Source: Halichondria panicea
Lineage: Eukaryota > Porifera > Demospongiae > Suberitida > Halichondriidae
NCBI RefSeq assembly: GCF_963675165.1
Contig: NC_087389.1
Location: 5,182,120 to 5,246,119 of the forward strand
Direction: 5' to 3'
Length of the DNA: 64,000 nucleotides
Shown: piece after piece, positions 11,140 to 22,000 of the stretch
Numbering within the stretch: the stretch's first letter is position 1
How the letters are laid out: each line of letters opens with the position of its first letter
The notes under the pieces: generated by a model
Database searches by the model: none
Seen by the model: the letters and a program-made list of their open reading frames with translations, nothing else
What the model was told of the DNA's origin: nothing
Program-made: the position numbers and the translations under genes

Positions 11140-13688
11140 ATGTCAGAACACGTCACCAATGGCAACCTCGTCACAGTGTCTCGTAACCTTGGTAATGGGG
11201 TCAAGAATGCAATCAAACGTCTCTCAGAGGCCAGTAGTGGAGGGGATTCCCCTGACCAATCACAGTGGAGCTCTCCCGACCACGTTCTACAAAATCAAAG
11301 AATTCATCCGCAAATAAGTATTGAACATTTTGATCATGATACGGAAACAAGTTCCAAAGAGAGCACACCATGTCCGGAACCACTATCCCCTAGGGAGCAG
11401 CCAAATGTCAAAAACAAAAAATGCAAATCACATTCATTACCTGCGGGATTGTTACTCGACGAAAGCTTCCGAAATAGTGATGAAATGATCTCCGACCTTT
11501 CCGACGATTTAGAGACCACTATAGAACTCGACTCATCGCTAGATTTCGACAAAGACCATCTCGCTGTAACTATAGTGACATCACCAACAGTCAAACGGCT
11601 GAGCCCAGTGTTGAAGAAACCGCTAAAGCACACAGACAGTGGCAATAGTACGCACTCAATCATGGAGTCCGATATGAGCTCCGATGAAGAGAACTATTTG
11701 GGAGGCAACAAAGAAGGTATGGACGATGAAGTGTTTAACGAGGCAGGGTATGCCAAGATTTTCGACACTGATTTGAAACTGATTGCATGGGCTGATAAAG
11801 AATTTGTGCCGTCGTGTCAAGCACTGTTGCAGTATTGCTCGGCGGGCTGCGAAAAATCGGAACAGATTAAAACCCAATTAAAGGACTTGTCCAACAGGAT
11901 TATCTATTTCAGTAGCGAGCAACAACGACTGAGTGTGCAGCTACGATCACTGAACCTCCGCGGTGGTATCACAGCTTCTCTGAGCACCGACCAATTCAAC
12001 CGATTCAGCACAATGACAGAGAAATCATCGTCGAGTGGCCACACCCACCAACCCACCTCCCCCGACTCCTCCGGGTCCCCTTCTGTGAGCGGACGCGAGA
12101 GCGGAGAATCACAGTACGATCATCGTAACTACGCCGTCAAAGTTCTGAGGAGCGTATCACAAGAACTCATTGAACCGTTGCTAAGAGACGCGGCAGACTT
12201 TGGATTTGCAGCCGAGCTGTACCAAGCAATCGTACAAGCTATACAGAAAATAGCGTGGAAAGTAGAAGCGTGTCTTTCGTTCAATGACCCCACGAAACAA
12301 TTTCTTATTTATCACAATATCTTCACGACCTCCGTGACGGAGAGAGTTCAGGGTATGATGATTCGTGCCGCCCCCTCCACTAATCACACCAGGCACAGCA
12401 ATAACGCCTCAGGCTCTATATCGGAGGAGACTTCTTCGCAGCTGCAGCAGAGCAACTCCATAGAAACGATCGACCCACAGAGAGTCATAAAGAGAACTCC
12501 CAGCGGACGTATTCGACCGAGCGGAACCGTGTTCAACTCTGACACCATACCGGATGATTTCAAAGTGGGCGTGGACAACGGCGATACCAGCCCCATACCC
12601 ACCATCCACGAGTCCACCAAGGGAACACCCACTGCTAACTCTGCCGAAACCACACCCAAAGTGTTTCGATCGAGAACGGCAACAGCTGGAGACACAGATT
12701 CTATGGGCTCCTGGAAGAGCAGGCCTCTCTCTTCCAAATACGGTAGTAATCCTTTCCTCGACGAATATGGTTTTCCTATGCCAGTGGACTCCGCTCCCGA
12801 TTATTTACGGCCGACAAAACCACGGCGAACAACTGTATCGTTGTCTCGTAACGAAGTCACTAGTCTCGGGCTTACCGTGGCCAAACGTGTGGACGAGACC
12901 ATCATCTCAGACATGTCCAGTCCGTTGCTAAGGGAACGTCCCTCTAATAACAAGGAGGAGGAACAAAGAGTGAGAGAAAGACTACACGCAAAACTGACCG
13001 AAACGTTTAAAAAAATCCGAGAAGCCACTCCCACTCCACAATGTCCCTACAATCGCAACAAAAGTGCTAGTATGTCCGATATCCTTGACGATGCCCCGCC
13101 CACCTTACTGAGACGCCATGACAGCGAGACTCGGAAACAATCCCTGGACGTAGAAGATGCTGTTAGTACGGGAGGGTATTCCCCCACCTTCACGCGTAGT
13201 TTCATCACCCTCCCCCCTCAGACATGTGATGATTGGGTGTATCTAAACGAGCCAGCTGTGGACGTTCGTGTGTCTAGGGACAGTCCAACGAAGAAAGTAA
13301 AGAGCCCTCCTAAATCGGGCAAAGAGAAGAAAGTAAAGAAGCAACGCAAAGGAAGTGAGAAGAAAGAAACTGAAAAGAAGAAGTCTGCTGACAACAAGAT
13401 CAGTACGTCTGGTCGCTTCACTGTGTCCCTGCGTAAGACTGCACAAGCCCTGAGGCGTATGTCCACATCTGTGCCAAAGTCCCGGGACAGGTTAGTATAC
13501 ATGTACATATCCACAATGTATCTGTACAAAGCTTATACTAAAAATACTGTGTTGTGTAGGTGTATTCTTGTACTCATGTGATAGACTTGTGTTTGGTATA
13601 ATTGTATTGTGTTGAACTGACACCACACACAGGCAGTAATCTTGTTATAACAGTATGCACATACAACACACAACACTCCCCACACCCG

Positions 13689-13723
<35 letters not shown>

Positions 13724-16700
13724 CATGACGACAGCAGTGGAGGTGGGATCAATGGAAATGCTCTCTGAAACTAGCAAGGATCCGAGCAGTCGACCAATCA
13801 GCTCGCTCAGTGAGCCCGCCTCCCCTATAACAAAGTCTCGTGTACACACAATGCCAAGCAACAAACGCAAGATCACCACTTTTTTCAAAAGTGGGAAACC
13901 ACAGTCCAAGAGTTTCAGTAAAGCCGACACCCTCGCACGAAAGCGCAAAGTTCAGAAGTCAGGGTTCTTAGCGGGTTACCAAGACCCCGGCTCGGGTGTT
14001 GGGTTCGGAGAGTCCATTGACCTTCAGTACTCGGAGCAAGTGGACCTGGAGTTATCAGCCGTACAGGGGGAGGGTAAGTGGGTGTGGTCAGGCTGTAATG
14101 TGCCGAAAAATTTTAGAGCAGTGGTGTCAATCCTTAATCGCAATTCAGCACACAAATTTGTATACTATTTGTTTTTCTGTATTCCACACCAGTTTTGAGT
14201 TTTTTGAGGACTTGCATGTATAAAACGATCTGTGTGTTTGTGGATACATCGTGTAGTTTATTCCCCCGCCCCCTCTCAGCTGAGAAGGAGCTATTGGTCA
14301 CGGTGGGTGTGGCCGGGAAACAGCCGACAAAGGGGAAAAAGCTCTCTACAAGTGAGTAAAACATTGGTCACCTGTAGCTTGGCTTAGAATTTTTTGCTGT
14401 GTTCAACCCTTTTCATCCCTTCACTTGAAATATACATTTAAAAGCAAAAAGCAGAAATTCTATTCTAATTGACCGCAAGTGTGTAGACTAGTGGCAGAGC
14501 CTATTATGGTGTGGTACACTGTACATGTATGCTAGCTGGTACGTGTGTTTTCTCTAATAACGTGCTTGCTGAGAGGTGAAAAGAGTTGTACTACTGGTCC
14601 CTCTCTGAAAATGATTTGGGAAATAGCCACAACTCTGCATAATACGTATTATCAATGTGTCATACATGTAGTCATTGTATGTCCTCGTTATCTGTAGGCA
14701 ATGGATGGTTCGAGATCACCGTGACAACCAACATCAAACAGGTAACATCTTCCTCGTACTATCCCCATCACTTCCTGTCACGTGATCCCCCCCTCACATA
14801 GTTTTAGTTTTATAGTGTGAGATGGCCCAAATGATTACTTTAATTGCCATACGAGATTGAAATTGAACCCACGGAAATTAAGTTATGGCGGCTGAAAGAA
14901 ACTATTGAGTTGAACATCTTTCAAACGGCCATAACTTTAGTAATTCTTTTATAATTATTAGTCGTGATGATTTGTGTCATAATATCGGAGCAGAGTGTTA
15001 TGCTTTTCTGAAAGCTTAGAAAGAGACCTTTCAATGTTAATGAAAGCTTAGAGACCTTTTAAATGACACGTTTAAATCCAAAATTTCATTGATACCATGA
15101 TTTGTCATTACATTTTTTCGGCTTGGACCGTGGGTTATAATAATCCTTGGTATGGCCAATTTAGTAAAATAATAATTGTTTATGAAATTTGATAACACCA
15201 TTTGAAAGGTCTCTTTCTAAGCTTTCAGAAAAGCATAAATTTATTACTCTCTTCTCTGATATCAAGTTTTTCGTTGTTTACGTATATCACACAAATCATC
15301 AGGACTAGTATTATTATGCCTCGGTGCGCGTGCGCAAGCGAGGCATACGGTAGTGTGTTTGTGTGTAGACTATTTCAGCTGCTCAAGGATCAATGAAGTG
15401 CAAGTAAGAGTTTCTGTAGGCTTCTAGTCATGTTTTCTTGGCATGCTATTTGTGGATTTGCAAAATAAAGCTTTGTTCTCGAGTTATGCCTAGTTTTGCT
15501 TACTTGGAATGCCATTGCAGCCTTTTCAGAAGAGTCCGTAGCAAAACTTGTTCACCGAGTGTTGCTACTCTACTTAGTAGTTAGCTCTGATATCAAGTTT
15601 TTCGTTGTTTACGTATATCACACAAATCTTTTTCAAGTAATCGTTTTTAACTAACAATCATGGTCGATCATTACCCACTATTTGAGTTTCCCTGTGATTG
15701 CATGCAATCATAATCAATGTGTGTATAAAAGCTAACTATTAGTAGTTTTATGTTATGTAGCTTTGGCACCTCCACCGAGGCATCAGCACCCGCGGTGCTT
15801 TCATTATATCAGTGTCTTAAATACCTGGGTAACAGGATATAATTATTGTGATATAGTTGACTATTGCTGACGTGTGATTACCCCCCTTCCCCTCACATAG
15901 TTTGGTCGGAATCACTACACCATCCTGAGAACGGTCAAACAAGCTCAAAACCTGTTTGACGAGTTGCAGACCTCCCACTGTAAGTAAACCCACGCACGCA
16001 ATACATCAGTAGCGAGTCAAATCCATTGTCTTCAAACATTGTGTTAACATGACGGTGTATTGTACATGTGGCTATCTTAGGTGGTGTTTACCGTATCTTC
16101 TTTAATGACTAATAATAACAGTTGTGTTTGAGCTTATCTACATGTACATGTACGTGACTTCCTTGGGTGACCTGTTAGCCTGTCGTTTGAAAAGGTGGCT
16201 TCAAGAATGATCTAAGACTGTTAATAGCCACATTGCAACAGACCACCCCCTGCTACCCCCCACATAGTTACAGATCACACCCCCTATCCCCCCCACAGCT
16301 CTCAAGTTCCCCGAGCGTCCAGACAAGAAGAAGGACTCTCGTAAGCAGAGTCAGCAAATTGAGGACTTCCTGAGGTTTGTGTCTGGCAGCTCCCACCTCC
16401 GAGAGAGCACCCCCCTCGTCATGTTCCTCATGCCAGATGACCAGTTCGGGACTTTCACTGACAACGGCTCAGAAGTTGTGAGTGTGTGTGTGTTGTGTGA
16501 GTGGGGGTGGGGGTGGGGGTGGGTGCATGGGAGGTTGTGAGTATGTTTGATGAGAGGTATACAAGGAATGAAGTGGGAAAAGATTGTCAGTTGCACACCG
16601 TCCCAAATCTAACATATGGAAAAAGCTTTCCTACATGTAATTTGTATTGTTTCAACGATGGTTAGAATCTAGCATTCAAATTGGTACACTCAGTTTTTTG

Positions 16701-19003
16701 ATTCAGTAAAACTCGATGTGCATGTGTGTGTGTGTGTGTGTGTGTGTGCGTGCGTGCGTGAATTTGTTTTAACAATAATGGAGAAGCATCATCATAATTG
16801 TGTCCACTATTGAATCTGTTGGTTATATTAACAGCTGCTTTGTTTGGCTTTCGTATCTACACACACTGTTGCTATGATAACTGGAGGCAAGTGTGTGATT
16901 TTGTCTCGTCTGATTCACTCTTAATTTGCCCGGTCATATTTCTATAGCAGCACTAATGCAGCTGTCACTGTACACACCTTGTTCCATATTCACAGAATGT
17001 CACTCTTTCGGTGATAAGTACAGCTGTAGTTAATAGCCACCCCAATAACGTGTTGCGTAGTAACCACTTAATAAAGTCTATAAAGGTCATGGTTATGCAG
17101 AACTGTACTGGCATTCAAGATCTTAGTACATTTGTAGTATTTCTAGCATTAGCCTATCTTCTTATAACTAACAGCGAGAGTGTAAGTGTCCTAGCTCCAC
17201 TGCATACTTAGTCTAGCTAGTACAGTGTGCATAGATTCATCATTATATTATGCAGTGCTATACCCAGTGGTGCCTATTTTCAATCTAACTTTGCCTCTTT
17301 TATAGCCTATTGTGGTAAACTAGGCCTATGAGAGGTGGTTTATTATTTGCCTAGAGGTACCAACCACCATAATAGCTGCTCTATGTTTATTTTACAGTTT
17401 AGTAGTTGCATGCTAGTGCTGGTCAAAATACTGTACGTGTATGCACATGTAGCTAACTCTCTCCCACCATCCTCAGAACTTTGAACTCATCATGACCTTC
17501 TATACTCCGGACCACTATTCAGGCCCTCCTGGTAGTCATAGAAACGTGGAGGAGGTGCTCCCCGAGGACACACCCAGTGAGTCACTACACACATGCTCAC
17601 ACACACACACACCCACACACACACACACACACACACCCACACCCACACACACACACACACACACACACCATTGTCAAATTGCAAGTCAATATTTTACCTT
17701 TTTACGTAATTAACAGTTTTCGAGTAGGTTACATTGTAATGTTAACTTTACTGTAGGTTTACTAATGTACATGCAGTGAAGCCTGCATCATATTATTGCA
17801 GCTACAAGAGTGCCCAAGTGCTGTATACACTATAAGATCACTGACCACTTTTCACACCTGTCACAGATTCATCGCCGCCGGCCCGCCCACGGAAAGGGGG
17901 CACTCTAAAGCGAGGGACGATGAGGGTTATAAAGAACGAAGAGGAGGGAGCCACATTCATCATCAGAGAGGGTACGTCTGTGTGTGTGGGCAGGGGGGCT
18001 TGCACTGGGAAATGATTTTGAAGTGTAGGAGATTTTTTTTTTTTTTTTTTTTTTTTATAATAATTCTGCAAAATGCATGGATACACTAGTAGCATATTAC
18101 GCTAACCTAATGTGCGCCCTGTATATATTACTTACAATAGCGAGTACAAATTAAAAATAAAGACTAATATTATACTAATGCTCATTGCGTGTGTAGCAAG
18201 TATTTAAGTTGGGTCTATTGAGGAACTTGGATGTGAAACCTGTCTCTATAGTGATGGCTCTTGGGCAGGCCAACAGTGGCTGTAATAAAGAGGTGACCTG
18301 CTAACACAGGTACAAACACATGCTATGGAGACTTTGGGGGCCATTAACCTGGCTGTATTATAGAGGGTGGCCTGCTAATAGACAGCTACAGGTTGTAGGT
18401 GTACATGTAGCAACAAGTTGCATATTATGGTAAGGGCAGCTTGTACTTGTACTCTCTCACACAACACTACTATCTGTTAGAGTGGTGCTGCTCTGAGTGC
18501 ACTCATGTTGTTCCTGTTATCAGTACACACACCACCCACCCCACACACACACACAGAGGAACAAGATGCGCTGATAGTGGCATGTGAGGATGATCGCTAT
18601 GTTGTGGTGGCCGGGACCTTTGAGAAGCTTGTGGAGCAGCTGGCAGGGGACGAGAAGCCAGGCAAGTGCACTCATCAGCTTCGGATAGTTATTTGAGTGT
18701 CTGTGAAGGCTGTTACAGAATTGTCTGCACCCAAAAATAATATGTTCATACATTATTAGTTAATTAGCCTAGCACACAAGGGTGCTACATGTAGCTATTA
18801 AATGGTTGCTACAAGAGTGAGAAAAAGAGCTTTGCAAAGCTGTAAAGCTGTATATAGTGCCAGAAGCCGTTATCTTAATATTGACAATAACATGAATTAA
18901 TTTACAGACCAGCGCTTTGTGAGCACTCTGTTGATTGGATATCGACACTTTGCCACTCCAGTGGAGCTCCTCACTGGACTACTCAGAAGATATCCTAACC
19001 CAC

Positions 19004-19050
<47 letters not shown>

Positions 19051-22000
19051 GTACACCATTGCTAAAATAGCCTTAGGATTTTATAATGTATGTTCCTTGA
19101 CCTTTTAATGCACATTCCATTTGGAGCTTCCCCCCAACGCCACTGATGAGGAGATAGTGTACGCTGAGAAGTGGAGATACATGATACAACTCAGGTGTGT
19201 GGGTGTGTGGGTGTGTGGTGTGGGTGTGTGCAGTAGTGGGCCGGGCTACTAATAACTGTGTGTATTAATTATGTTAGTATGTGTATATTGTATGTAGGTA
19301 ATTTGATGTAATATGTACATGTACATGTATGGTGGGTGGGTCACCCTGTAAGCTAGCCACCCTCTATAGTACAGCCATGTACATGTATGGTGGGTGGGTC
19401 GCCCTATAAGCTAGCCACCCTCTATAGTACAGCCATGTACATGTATGGTGGGTCACCCTGTAAACTAGCCACTCTCTATAATACAGCCATGTATGGAGGT
19501 CACCCTGTAAGCTAGCCACCCTCTATAGTACAGCCATGTACATGTATGGTGGGTCGCCCTGTAAGCTAGCCACCCTCTATAGTACAGCCATGTACATGTA
19601 TGGTGGGTCACCCTGTAAGCTAGCCACTCTCTATAATACAGCCATGTACATGTATGGAGGTCACCCTGTAAGCTAGCCACCCTCTATAATACAGCCATGT
19701 ACATGTATAGAGGTCACCCTGTAAGCTAGCCACCCTCTATAATACAGCCATGTACATGTATGGAGGTCACCCTGTAAGCTAGCCACCCTCTATAATACAG
19801 CCATGTACATGTATGGTGGGTCGCCCTGTAAGCTAGCCACTCTCTATAATACAGCCATGTACATGTATGGTGGGTCGCCCTGTAAGCTAGCCACTCTCTA
19901 TAATACAGCCATGTACATGTATGGTGGTCACCCTGTAAGCTAGCCACCCTCTATAATACAGCCATGTACATGTATAGAGGTCACCCTGTAAGCTAGCCAC
20001 CCTCTATAATACAGCCATGTACATGTATGGTGGTCACCCTGTAAGCTAGCCACCCTCTATAATACAGCCATGTACATGTATGGTGGTCACCCTGTAAGCT
20101 AGCCACCCTCTATAATACAGCCATGTACATGTATGGTGGTCGCCCTGTAAGCTAGCCACTCTCTATAATACAGCCATGTACATGTACAATGGTGGGTCGC
20201 CCTGTAAGCTAGCCACTCTCTATAATACAGCCATGTACATGTATGGTGGTCACCCTGTAAGCTAGCCACCCTCTATAGTACAGCCATGTACATGTATGGT
20301 GGGTGGGTCGCCCTGTAAGCTAGCCACCCTCTATAATACAGCCATGTACATGTATGGTGGGTCGCCCTGTAAGCTAGCCACCCTCTATAATACAGCCATG
20401 TACATGTATGGTGGGTCGCCCTGTAAGCTAGCCACCCTCTATAATACAGCCATGTACATGTATGGTGGGTCGCCCTGTAAGCTAGCCACCCTCTATAATA
20501 CAGCCATGTACATGTATGGTGGTCACCCTGTAAGCTAGCCACCCTCTATAATACAGCCATGTACATGTATGGTGGTCACCCTGTAAGCTAGCCACCCTCT
20601 ATAATACAGCCATGTACATGTATGGTGGTCACCCTGTAAGCTAGCCACCCTCTATAATACAGCCATGTACATGTATGGTGGTCACCCTGTAAGCTAGCCA
20701 CCCTCTATAATACAGCCAGGTTCTATAGCATGTGTTTGGTCTGCCCAAGGGCCAACACTATAAACAAGTTTCACTGTATGTATACATTTATCCAATGTTG
20801 TGCTCTCTCCTTACACATTCTATTTCAATATTACCTACAGAGTTTTGGATATTTTGACGTACTGGATAAAGAAATGTTGGCCGGACTTCTACAGACACCA
20901 GGAGATGGTGAGTGCTACAGCTGATATTATAGTCACTAATGCGTTCACTCTAACCACACCCCCTCCGCAGCTGGATCTGACCAATCAGTTTATAGGCGAT
21001 CTCAAGTCAGCCAAGGACCCAAACTTCAACCTAGCCGGTACTAACCTTGAGAAAACAGTGGCTGAAAAGGTGCGTGAGTGTGTGGGTATGTGTGTGAGTG
21101 TTTGCGCACCTGTGTTAGCGGACCAATGTGTGAGAGGGGGGGGGGGTGATTATTTATCTCAAATCATTTGGGACAATCTTTTGTACTTATAGTTGGTATG
21201 AATCATCACACTAACCCATCATCTCCCCACCCCTCCAGTCTGAGGCCAGTCCTCGTATCTACAAGCTTGGCACACCTGGCACACCATGCACATCCAGAAC
21301 GCCTACACGCACACCCTCCACACCGACCACACCCACACGTACTCCCTCCACACCCACGTCACCGCAAGGAGGGACAGTACTTCCCACGCCCCCTTCCACA
21401 CCTTCCACTCGCGGGGAATCAAGTACCCCCTCCCCTCTTGTAGGTGGGAGGAGTCGCAGTCGTCAGCCAGTGGACATCAGCACCCTCACAGCTATACAAC
21501 TAGCCAGACAGGTACGCATACTGATAGCATGAACGTCACTTTTAACAAGCATGATCTTTACCGTATTGTATGACACTTTTTGAATGATAAGTCTATAATA
21601 TCAATTCTGTATAGCTAGGTCCCTTCCAAATGGGCTGTTTTAAAAGTTAACTTTTGAGTACTCATAATTTGGGTTAGGTATTAAGGATTCTGCATTTTTA
21701 CCATTTATTTTTTTCGGTATAGCTGACTTTAATAGAGCTGGAGTTTCTGAAGCTCGTCACTACCCACGAGTTAGCCGTCTACACCTGGGAGCAAAACACG
21801 CCAGGTGAGATATAACACGTTCTCCATATGCTACTGTTTCATTACCTCTCTCTCTCACACACACGTATAGAGAATAAACCGTACAGAAAAAATTTGGACA
21901 ACTTCATAGCAAGATTCAATAAAGTAAGTGCCTATAGTTTTGAATTAACTACTGGCAAGAAATAGCCTCCATCTCATGTTGTGTGCACAGAATCAATTAC

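Noticed and set aside
19465-20542. Repetitive open frames with H-T-C-T-W-L-Y-Y-R and G-G-S-P-C-K-L-A-T units on both strands
   Set aside because: Products of the ~54-bp non-coding satellite in a RasGEF intron; both strands are open simply because the unit lacks stops.
19315-20725. Resemblance to a CRISPR array
   Set aside because: Units are contiguous tandem copies with no unique spacers, in a eukaryotic intron with no cas genes.
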